Assembly (NCBI GenBank): GCA_964645285.1
Contig: CAZYDR010000118.1
Coordinates: forward strand, 1-10,859
Source: JAYZAP01 sp964645285
Lineage (GTDB): Bacteria > Pseudomonadota > Alphaproteobacteria > JAAXGF01
Reading direction: 5' to 3'
Length of the DNA stretch: 10,859 bases
The position numbers were made by a program, and so were the translations under genes. The first letter of the stretch is position 1; every line of letters begins with the position of its first letter. Shown piece after piece: positions 1-5,327 of this stretch. Below the pieces are notes generated by a model that saw only the letters and a list, made by a program, of their open reading frames with translations, made no database searches and had not been told where the DNA came from.

Positions 1-20
1 GGTGCTTGAACGCGCTTAAA

Positions 21-437
21 CTAGTTCGTCTTGCGCTTGGCCGGGGCCGGCAGGACGCCGAACTCGATGCCCTCTTCGTCAAGTTCCCGGACGTCGGCGG
101 CGGTGGCGTTGCCGTAGATGTTGCGCTTCTCGGTTTCGCCGTAGTGGATCTTGCGGGCTTCCTCGGGGAATTTGTCGCCGACGTTGTCGTGGGTCTTTTC
201 CACATGATTGCGCACGGCGCTCAGGTAGCGCATGACCTGGGCGGCCTGCTCGGGGCTGATGGATTCGCTGCTGGTGGTCGCCACGTTGGGCGTCATTAGG
301 GCTTTGGCGACAGCGGTGTCGCCGCACACCGGGCAAGCGACCTCACCCGCCTTGGCCTGGGCGTGGTAGGTCTCGCTGTCGCGGAACCAAGCCTCGAAGA
401 CATGGTCCTTGCCGCATCTGAGGTCGAAAACAATCAT
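21..437 (-). CDS. DUF1178 family zinc-ribbon-like protein
   Basis: A complete protein of 138 residues from ATG (435-437) to TAG (21-23). The start MIVFDLRCGKDHVFEAWF and the following CPVCG match the DUF1178 family, a small group of unknown function common in alpha- and betaproteobacteria. Cys8, His12, Cys35 and Cys38 are spaced like a zinc ribbon, so metal binding is likely but not shown. The rest is hydrophilic, with no signal peptide or membrane segment, so it is probably cytosolic. The conserved ALMTP stretch after the second Cys pair is present. In related genomes, as I recall, this gene often follows the comF, grxC and nitrilase genes on the same strand. Here an opposite-strand methyltransferase gene separates it from them, so it needs its own promoter. 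The upstream GGGCGGA is only a fair ribosome site. Family assignment is confident; function is unknown. Confidence 0.9.
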   Translation of the reverse strand: MIVFDLRCGKDHVFEAWFRDSETYHAQAKAGEVACPVCGDTAVAKALMTPNVATTSSESISPEQAAQVMRYLSAVRNHVEKTHDNVGDKFPEEARKIHYGETEKRNIYGNATAADVRELDEEGIEFGVLPAPAKRKTN

Positions 438-558
438 CGATCCGCCCTGGATTCAATGTCGTTACCAGCGTCGTTGCACAACGCCGACAACAGTATATCT
501 TCCCACATAATGGCTTTCAGGCCGCTTAACAACTACTAACGAACTCCGGAACGACCCC
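438..558. promoter_or_regulatory. Divergent intergenic region, DUF1178 gene / methyltransferase gene
   Basis: This 121-bp gap must hold promoters for both flanking genes and is visibly more AT-rich than its surroundings. On the minus strand, CTGAAA (515-520) and TATACT (492-497) are 17 bp apart and match the sigma-70 boxes at 4/6 and 5/6, which would start DUF1178 transcription near 485. Just downstream lies a perfect short inverted repeat, CGTTG-CA-CAACG (472-483), a possible operator near the transcription start. For the plus strand I see only weak candidates, such as CATAAT at 506-511 without a good -35. The promoter is a motif match only; the operator idea is speculative. Confidence 0.35.
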
Positions 559-1107
559 ATGGAACAGCCTCTACGCCGCCATTACACGCCCCTGGACGAG
601 CCTTCCAAATGGGTCCGGCGGTTCGCGGATTTGGTGCCGGTCGGTCGGCCGGTCCTCGATATAGCTTGCGGCGGTGGCCGCCATTCCCTGGTGTTTCTCG
701 ATCGCGGCCACCCAGTCACCGCTATCGATCAGGACGTGGAGCAATGCGAAATTCCCGGTGACCGTGACGGCTTCACCCTGATTAGCGCCGACCTGGAAGA
801 CGGATCAAAGTGGCCGTTCCTGGGTCAGCGTTTCGGCGGCGTGGTGGTGGCCAACTATCTGCACCGTCCCCTGCTGCCGGCGCTCATGGACGCGCTGGAG
901 CCGGGCGGGGTGTTGATTTACGAGACCTACGCCATGGGTAACGAGAACTTCGGCCGGCCGCGCAACCCCCATCACCTGCTCAACGCCGGTGAATTACTTG
1001 AAGTCGTACGTGGCAGGATGTGGGTGACGGCCTATGAGGACTTTGAACGGCCTGAGCCCAAGCCCGCTAGGATACAGCGGATATGCGCGGTACTGCGGTC
1101 CCCGTAA
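559..1107 (+). CDS. Class I SAM-dependent methyltransferase (small, substrate unknown)
   Basis: A 182-residue cytosolic protein with a Rossmann-type SAM-binding core. Motif I is clear at residues 32-42 (VLDIACGGGRH). It is followed by the acidic end of strand 2 (IDQD, 56-59), a motif IV-like strand (FGGVVVANYLHRPLLPAL, 92-109) and a GG turn leading to YETYAMGNENFGRP (121-134). That last stretch resembles small TehB/UbiE-like methyltransferases of unknown substrate. The ATG at 559 has a weak GGAA ribosome site seven bases upstream and no better start nearby. The gene runs opposite to the cluster around it, and its last 41 bp overlap the 3' end of the convergent amidase gene, so the C-terminus IQRICAVLRSP is read antisense to the amidase C-terminus. 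The fold is certain; a specific function cannot be assigned. Confidence 0.88.
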   Translation: MEQPLRRHYTPLDEPSKWVRRFADLVPVGRPVLDIACGGGRHSLVFLDRGHPVTAIDQDVEQCEIPGDRDGFTLISADLEDGSKWPFLGQRFGGVVVANYLHRPLLPALMDALEPGGVLIYETYAMGNENFGRPRNPHHLLNAGELLEVVRGRMWVTAYEDFERPEPKPARIQRICAVLRSP

Positions 1108-1936
1108 CTTCAAAGGGCCGGTCGTGGTCGAGGCTGGGAATCATAGCCCGAACCTCGTCGACCCGGGCGGGATCGACCTCGGCCATGACAAACCCGACAT
1201 CATCACCGCCATCGGCCAACACCTCGCCCCACGGGTCGATAATCAGCGAGTGGCCGCAGGTATAGCGCTTGCCGTAATGGTGGCCGGTCTGGCACGGGGC
1301 GATGACGAAGCAGCAATTCTCGATGGCCCGGGCACGCAGCAGGGTGTGCCAGTGGGCGTCGCCGGTGACCTTGGTGAAGGCGGCGGGAACCGTGAGGAAC
1401 CGCGCCCCGACCTGGGCCAGGCCGCGGTAGAGTTGGGGGAACCGCAGGTCGTAACACACGGTCATGCCCATGGCGCCCCACGGGGTCTCGACCAGGCGGG
1501 CCTCCGGGCCGGGCTGGAAATCGTCTGACTCGCGGAACCGCTCGCCGGTCGGCAGATCGACGTCGAACATGTGGATTTTATCGTAGCTGGTGACCACGTT
1601 ACCACTGTCGTCGAGCAGTACCGAGCAATTGGCGATGCGTCCGTCCGGCGAGCGTGCCGGCAGGGAGCCGATCAGCACCCAGCGTCCGACCTCGGCCGCC
1701 AGGGCCTGGAACTTGGCCAGGGTCGGGTGCTCGCCAAGCGGCACCGCGTGCTGGTGCAGCACGTTCCGGCGCGGCTCCATCAACGAGCAATGCTCGGGCA
1801 GGGTAATGAAGTCGGCGCCCGCCGCCGCCGCGTCGCGCACCAGGGCGCTAGCGGTCGCCACGTTCGCGTCGAGGTCTTGGGTCGCGGTGTTCTGAATGCA
1901 GGCGACCTTGAACGGGCCGGGAATTGGTGTCGTCAT
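1067..1936 (-). CDS. Carbon-nitrogen hydrolase, Nit1-like (probable deaminated-glutathione amidase)
   Basis: A 289-residue nitrilase-superfamily amidase with the full catalytic triad: Glu48 in LPEHC, Lys120 in YDKIHMFDVDL and Cys161 in MTVCYDLRFP. The segment PAAFTKVTGDAHWHTLLRARAIE (split here as PAAFTKVTG, 184-192, and the following HW/RARAIE) is typical of the Nit1/NitFhit branch. Characterised members hydrolyse deaminated glutathione, a by-product of transaminases acting on glutathione. That activity is inferred from family; a related omega-amidase role is the main alternative. Length is normal and the protein should be cytosolic. The ATG (1934-1936) overlaps the stop of the upstream glutaredoxin-like gene as ATGA and is preceded by a strong GGAGGG inside that gene, so translation is probably coupled. 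The 3' end overlaps the convergent methyltransferase gene by 41 bp. Confidence 0.92.
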   Translation of the reverse strand: MTTPIPGPFKVACIQNTATQDLDANVATASALVRDAAAAGADFITLPEHCSLMEPRRNVLHQHAVPLGEHPTLAKFQALAAEVGRWVLIGSLPARSPDGRIANCSVLLDDSGNVVTSYDKIHMFDVDLPTGERFRESDDFQPGPEARLVETPWGAMGMTVCYDLRFPQLYRGLAQVGARFLTVPAAFTKVTGDAHWHTLLRARAIENCCFVIAPCQTGHHYGKRYTCGHSLIIDPWGEVLADGGDDVGFVMAEVDPARVDEVRAMIPSLDHDRPFEVTGTAVPRISAVS

Positions 1937-2196
1937 GGTTTGCCCTCCAGCATGGGGTCGAGGCGCTTGCGGTGCTCCAGCAGATAAAGCTCGTCGCAGC
2001 CGCCCACATGGACGTCGTCGATGAAGATTTGCGGCACCGAGGTCTGGCCGTCGGCGCGTTCGATCATCTCTCGCCGCATGCCGGGTTTGAGCATGACGTC
2101 GATTTCGGTGAACGCGACGCCCTTGTTCTTGAGTAGCTGCTTGGCGGCGCTACGGAAACCGTACAGCATGGTGGTGTAGATTTCGACTTTAGCCAC
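1933..2196 (-). CDS. grxC: Glutaredoxin 3-like protein lacking both active-site cysteines
   Basis: An 87-residue protein with an unmistakable GrxC fold: MAKVEIYTT at the N-terminus, KGVAFTEIDV, the cis-proline/glutathione motif TSVPQIFIDD and GGCDEL. Where the family has CPYC or CGFC, this sequence reads YGFR (residues 12-15). On the coding strand the codons are TAC and CGT, each one transition from TGC and TGT. The only cysteine left is Cys67 in GGCDEL, so normal dithiol or monothiol glutaredoxin chemistry is not expected; glutathione binding may remain. I chose the GTG at 2194-2196 because GAGAG lies five bases upstream and the product begins as family members do. A GTG at 2206-2208 adds four residues but has no ribosome site. 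The stop overlaps the amidase start (ATGA). It could be a moonlighting GSH-binding protein, a decaying gene kept for coupling, or a sequence artefact. The symbol denotes family only. Confidence 0.85.
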   Translation of the reverse strand: MAKVEIYTTMLYGFRSAAKQLLKNKGVAFTEIDVMLKPGMRREMIERADGQTSVPQIFIDDVHVGGCDELYLLEHRKRLDPMLEGKP

Positions 2197-2238
2197 GGTA
2201 TCTCTCACGAATTTTGCTAATTGAGCGCCAATATAGTG

Positions 2239-2991
2239 TCAGTCGCCCTCGGGGACCACCCGTGCCAGGGTCAAAACATCGATCGACTCCGCGCCGGCCC
2301 GTTTGAGCGCCCTGGCGCAGGCGTTGGCGGTGGCGCCTGTGGTCATGACATCGCCCACAAGGATGACCCGGCGACCCTCGACCGTGTGCCCCGGACGCAG
2401 CTTGAAGGCGCCGCGCACGTTGAGAAACCGCTCACGGCGGTTGAAGCCGCCCTGGCTCGGGGTCGGGCGGGTGCGGCACAGCAGGTCCGGGCTGAAGTCG
2501 AGGCCCCAGGCGCGGGCGATTTCGTGGGCCAGCAGACCCGACTGGTTATAGCGCCGGGTGAACAGTCGCCAGCGGTGCAGCGGCACCGGGGTGACCAGGT
2601 CGGCACTGTCCAGCAGGGCCTCGCCGCCGCGCCCGATCCAATTCGCGAAGGCCGGCGCCGCGTGGGTCCGGTCGCCGTGCTTGAAGCCGAGCACCAGGGA
2701 GCGGGCGACGCCGTTGTAGCGCAGTACGGCGTGGGCCCGGTCGAAGGCCGGAGTCTCGGCGGCGCAACCGCCGCACACGGCGTCGTCGCCCTCGTCGTAG
2801 GCGAAGGGCAGGCCGCAGGTGGCGCAGTGGGGCGCGGCGATGAAGTCAACGGCGGCCCAGCAGGTCGGGCACAGCCGCCCCGGAATATCGACCGCGGCGG
2901 TGCAGGCCAGACAGCGCGGCGGCAACAGGGCGTCGAGCACCCGGTCGTGCCAGCATTGGGGGCCATGGGCCGCGGGAGTTAAACTGGTCAT
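2239..2991 (-). CDS. comF: ComF family phosphoribosyltransferase-like protein
   Basis: A 250-residue ComF-type protein. The N-terminal third carries paired cysteines suited to zinc binding: Cys27/Cys30, Cys41/Cys44, Cys56/Cys59 and Cys73/Cys76. The C-terminal part is a type I phosphoribosyltransferase fold with the PRPP loop VGDVMTTGATA (212-222) after the strand VIL. The stretch RRYNQSGLLA and the later RTRPTPSQ are also typical. ComF proteins are tied to DNA uptake in naturally competent bacteria (in Gram-positives with the ComFA helicase), but many alphaproteobacteria carry them without evident competence and the substrate is unknown. The ATG (2989-2991) sits directly beside a perfect inverted repeat, and no strong Shine-Dalgarno lies outside it. 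It heads the cluster with the glutaredoxin-like and amidase genes, 42 bp upstream of the former, and diverges from the NDUFAF5-like gene across 57 bp. Confidence 0.93.
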   Translation of the reverse strand: MTSLTPAAHGPQCWHDRVLDALLPPRCLACTAAVDIPGRLCPTCWAAVDFIAAPHCATCGLPFAYDEGDDAVCGGCAAETPAFDRAHAVLRYNGVARSLVLGFKHGDRTHAAPAFANWIGRGGEALLDSADLVTPVPLHRWRLFTRRYNQSGLLAHEIARAWGLDFSPDLLCRTRPTPSQGGFNRRERFLNVRGAFKLRPGHTVEGRRVILVGDVMTTGATANACARALKRAGAESIDVLTLARVVPEGD

Positions 2992-3006
2992 GGCTCAATA
3001 TGAGCC
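2992..3006. repeat. Perfect inverted repeat abutting the comF start codon
   Basis: GGCTCA-ATA-TGAGCC has perfect 6-bp arms and a 3-base centre, and its edge touches the first base of the comF ATG. In comF mRNA it would form a short hairpin immediately 5' of AUG that contains the only GAG resembling a ribosome site. It could also be a protein-binding dyad in the short comF/NDUFAF5-like divergent gap. The symmetry is directly seen; the role is not known. Confidence 0.5.
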
Positions 3007-3048
3007 GCCAGCCTTCCCGAGTCATCCTGAACCGGCCATAGTGGTCCG

Positions 3049-3903
3049 ATGAACGATGCCATGGTTCTATTCGATTCGGCGGCGGTGCGGCGTCACCGCC
3101 GGCGCGCCGTGGCCGCCCTGGGCGATCACGACTTCCTCTATCGCGAAGTGGCCGACCGGCTGGTCGAGCGCCTCGGCGATATGCGTCGTGACTTCGGCCC
3201 GGCTGTATTGCTTGACGACCATGGCGGCGTCCTGGCATCGGCGCTTGAGGGCCGTGTCGGTGATATCCGCCAATGCGATCCTGACGGTGATGAACCATTC
3301 GGCGCCGATGGTAGCGCCGATTTGGTGGCCAGTCTACTGTCGCTCCACTGGATCAATGATCTGCCTGGTGTGCTGGCCCGGGCGCGGCGCGTGCTGCGGC
3401 CCGACGGTCTGTTCGTGGCGGCCCTGTTCGGCGCCGGTACCCTGACCGAGTTGCGCGAGTCCTGGGCCGTGGCCGAGGTTGCCGAGGAGGGCGGCGTCGG
3501 CCCTCGCGTGGCGCCGTTCGCCGAGGTCCGGGACGCCGGGGCTCTGCTCCAGCGCGCCGGCTTCGCCCTGCCCATGGCCGACATGGACGTCATCACCGTG
3601 GACTACCCGGACGCCTTTGCCTTGATGGGCGACCTGCGCGGCATGGGCGAGACCAACGCCCTCCATCAGCGGCGCAAGAGCTTCACCCGCCGGGCCACGC
3701 TCATGGCTATGGCCGAAGCCTACACCGCGCGGTTTGGCGACGCGGACGGCCGTATCCCGGCGACCTTCCAGGTGTTGTGGCTGACCGCCTGGGCGCCCGA
3801 TACCAGCCAACAAAAACCGCTCACACCGGGCAGCGCCAAATCCCGCCTCGCCGACGCCCTCAACGCCACCGAACGCCCGGCCGGCGACAAGGCCAAGCCT
3901 TGA
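3049..3903 (+). CDS. NDUFAF5-like methyltransferase-fold protein (possible complex I assembly factor)
   Basis: A 284-residue homologue of mitochondrial NDUFAF5/C20orf7 and the BioC-like proteins of alphaproteobacteria. Family signatures include the N-terminal FDSAAVRRHRRRA, SLHWINDLPG (98-107), FGAGTLTELR (127-136), a middle region rich in GG and APF, and DLRGMGETN (195-203). Human NDUFAF5 hydroxylates an arginine of the complex I subunit NDUFS7; whether the bacterial protein does the same is inference. SAM motif I, normally LDLGCGRG, reads here as VLLDDHGGV (53-61), so the glycine-rich loop is degenerate and cofactor binding is doubtful. The C-terminal 40 residues are hydrophilic and likely flexible. 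The ATG at 3049 lacks a ribosome site; a CATAGT box at 3037-3042 would place the transcript start at about the ATG, so a leaderless mRNA is possible. An in-frame ATG at 3061 is the alternative start. It diverges from comF. Confidence 0.82.
   Translation: MNDAMVLFDSAAVRRHRRRAVAALGDHDFLYREVADRLVERLGDMRRDFGPAVLLDDHGGVLASALEGRVGDIRQCDPDGDEPFGADGSADLVASLLSLHWINDLPGVLARARRVLRPDGLFVAALFGAGTLTELRESWAVAEVAEEGGVGPRVAPFAEVRDAGALLQRAGFALPMADMDVITVDYPDAFALMGDLRGMGETNALHQRRKSFTRRATLMAMAEAYTARFGDADGRIPATFQVLWLTAWAPDTSQQKPLTPGSAKSRLADALNATERPAGDKAKP
3888..3902 (+). repeat. Hairpin at the 3' end of the NDUFAF5-like gene
   Basis: CAAGGC-CAA-GCCTTG is a perfect 6-bp inverted repeat with a 3-base loop, overlapping the stop codon at 3901-3903. 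With one A/A mismatch the stem extends by a further CG/CG pair on each side. No T-tract follows, so it is not a classical intrinsic terminator. It may act as a 3'-end stabiliser or a partial termination site. Confidence 0.35.
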
Positions 3904-3996
3904 CGGGCGGTCACCAATGATCTCCCTCAATGCGGTGGATTGGCGGATGGGGTAGCCGTGTAAGATCAGTAGTGTCCATTGACTGAGGAGGGCGTC
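3904..3996 (+). promoter_or_regulatory. Upstream region of the cytochrome c gene
   Basis: This 93-bp gap ends in a strong ribosome site, GAGGAGGG (3985-3992), four bases before the ATG at 3997. A possible promoter is TTGGCG (3940-3945) with TAAGAT (3961-3966), but the 15-bp spacing is short, so this is a weak call. No terminator with a T-run is visible. The gene may have its own promoter or be read through from the NDUFAF5-like gene. Confidence 0.3.
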
Positions 3997-4326
3997 ATGA
4001 CTGGTCTTCGCGCGTTCGCGGTGATTGCTACGTTACTCGCGGTGTTACACGCCCCGGCCTTCGCCCAGGACAATGAAGAGGGTGACCCCGAATTGGGGCT
4101 GTTGCTGGCAAAATACTGGTGCAACAAATGCCACTATATCGGTGAGGGTAGCCGGGCCAGCGACATCGCGCCGCCGTTTCCCGTCATTGCCGCCAACCCT
4201 TTCAAGCCCGACGACCACCTGCGCATCTGGTTGACCGATTCCCACTACCCCGTGCCCAAGCTCAACCTCTCGCGCCGAGAGATCGACCACCTGATCGCCT
4301 ATATCGGCAGTTTGCGCTCGCCGTGA
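3997..4326 (+). CDS. Small exported monohaem cytochrome c without the usual Met ligand
   Basis: A 109-residue protein with a Sec signal peptide: short basic start, hydrophobic core (residues 6-19), and AFA before Gln24 as a signal peptidase I site. The mature form carries one haem-binding CNKCH (42-46) and a C-terminal LSRREIDHLIAYIGSL helix typical of class I cytochromes c, so it should be a periplasmic electron carrier. Relatives, as I recall them, have PMP where this protein has Pro85-Val86-Pro87. Val86 is encoded by GTG, one transition from ATG, and the mature chain contains no methionine, so the sixth haem ligand must be another residue (His83 is nearby) or absent. I chose ATG 3997 over an in-frame upstream TTG at 3979 because GAGGAGGG precedes it and the product begins as a signal peptide. 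The stop is one base from the convergent mutT stop. Confidence 0.85.
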   Translation: MTGLRAFAVIATLLAVLHAPAFAQDNEEGDPELGLLLAKYWCNKCHYIGEGSRASDIAPPFPVIAANPFKPDDHLRIWLTDSHYPVPKLNLSRREIDHLIAYIGSLRSP

Positions 4327-4327
4327 A

Positions 4328-4750
4328 CTAAAGCAGCGCCGCCTCAAGGCTGGCGATCAGCGGCGCGTCGGCGGGCGGCATGGGGTAATCGCGTAGCCGG
4401 TCGGGGCGCGCCCAGGCGGTTTCCTGGCCTTCCTGAGGACGTGGAATGCCGTCCCATTTGCGGCAGATATAGAGCGGCATGAGCAGGTGAAAGCCGTCGT
4501 ATGCATGGGATGCGAAGCTCAGGGGTAACAGGCAGGGCACGCAGATATCGATAGCGAGTTCTTCCCTGATTTCCCGCTCCAGCGCCGCCTCGGGGGTCTC
4601 GCCGGCCTCCACCTTGCCGCCGGGAAACTCCCACAGCCCGGCCATGGGCTTGCCCTCGGGACGCCTGGCCAGCAGCACCCGGCCGTCGATATCGACCAGG
4701 GCGACGGTGGCGACCAGCAGGATTTGGGGGCTAGCGGTTACGCCATTCAT
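4328..4750 (-). CDS. mutT: Nudix hydrolase, MutT-type 8-oxo-dGTP diphosphatase
   Basis: A 140-residue Nudix protein that probably hydrolyses 8-oxo-dGTP to the monophosphate and so prevents mutagenic incorporation. The Nudix box spans residues 45-67 of the ATG-start product: G-x5-E-x7-RE-I-x-EE-x-A-I. It keeps the metal-binding glutamates (EREIREEL) but has Ala where the consensus has its last Gly. WEFPGGK just before it and LLARRPEGKPMAGLW are typical of MutT rather than of other Nudix enzymes. The C-terminal half (YICRKWDG...PQEGQE...WARPDRLRDYPMPPAD) also matches MutT. The start is either this ATG (4748-4750) or the GTG just before it (4751-4753); a GAGA 7-10 bases upstream could serve both. 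It overlaps the end of the GNAT gene by 20 bp and is probably the last gene of the argJ transcript. The stop is one base from the convergent cytochrome gene. Confidence 0.9.
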   Translation of the reverse strand: MNGVTASPQILLVATVALVDIDGRVLLARRPEGKPMAGLWEFPGGKVEAGETPEAALEREIREELAIDICVPCLLPLSFASHAYDGFHLLMPLYICRKWDGIPRPQEGQETAWARPDRLRDYPMPPADAPLIASLEAALL

Positions 4751-5327
4751 CACGGGTCATCTCATAGATATCCACTTCCTGATCGCCGCGCCGCGCCGGG
4801 GCTGGTGAGGTTTCATGGCCGACCATGGTCATGCCGAGTTTCTCCATGACCCGAACCGACGCCCTATTCTCGGGCACCACATTGCCGCGCACCACGGACA
4901 AGTTCAATTCATCAAAGCCGAAATCCAGTAGCGCCGTCACCGCCTCGGTCCCGTATTCCCGGTTCCAGTAGTCGCGACCCAACCAGTAGCCGAACTCCGC
5001 CGATGTACGTTTGTCGTCAAGCCCAAGGTCGATGCCGCCAATCAGCGCGCCACCATCCTTCATCTGTATGAAGAACGGCGCGCTATCCCCGCCGACGGCC
5101 CTGGCTCGGGCGGCCTTGATGAAGTCGAGGGCGTCGGCCCGGCTGTAGGGCAACGGCATCCGTGCAGTGTAGCGCGTCGCCGCGGGATCGTTAGCCTGTT
5201 GCGTAACGGCGTCGGCGTCGGGTTCTTCGGGAAGACGCATGATCAGGCGTGCCGCGGTCAGGCGCTCGCTTACGACCGATAGTCGGCATTGATCTCGATA
5301 TAGCCGTGCGTGAGATCGCAGGTCCAT
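4731..5327 (-). CDS. GNAT family N-acetyltransferase, RimJ/RimL type
   Basis: A 198-residue GNAT acetyltransferase that would transfer acetyl from acetyl-CoA to an amine, perhaps a protein N-terminus as in RimJ/RimL; the substrate is unknown. Visible features are ERLTAARLIMR (21-31, the usual first strand), IGGIDL (96-101), FGYWLGRDYW (112-121) and PENRASVRVMEKLGM (152-166). The pyrophosphate-binding loop, typically R/Q-G-x-A/G, reads REYG (123-126), with Glu124 where Gly is expected, which may weaken CoA binding. The ATG at 5327 lies inside argJ, giving a 58-bp same-strand overlap, with AAGG seven bases upstream. The next ATG (5238-5240) would remove the conserved first strand, so the longer form is preferred. 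It lies between argJ and mutT in what looks like one transcript. Confidence 0.85.
   Translation of the reverse strand: MDLRSHARLYRDQCRLSVVSERLTAARLIMRLPEEPDADAVTQQANDPAATRYTARMPLPYSRADALDFIKAARARAVGGDSAPFFIQMKDGGALIGGIDLGLDDKRTSAEFGYWLGRDYWNREYGTEAVTALLDFGFDELNLSVVRGNVVPENRASVRVMEKLGMTMVGHETSPAPARRGDQEVDIYEMTRDEWRNR

Noticed and set aside
1..20. A feature downstream of the DUF1178 gene
   Set aside because: Twenty bases with no hairpin, T-run or coding continuation that I can support.
2197..2208. Upstream GTG start for the glutaredoxin-like gene
   Set aside because: No Shine-Dalgarno precedes it, while the GTG four codons later has GAGAG at good spacing and yields the family start MAKVEIYTT.
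2221..2982. Open frame antisense to comF (253 codons)
   Set aside because: Gly/Ala/Arg-rich shadow of comF, which has clear zinc and PRPP motifs.
3979..3996. Upstream TTG start for the cytochrome c gene
   Set aside because: It would place the strong GAGGAGGG inside the gene and put acidic residues in front of the signal peptide.
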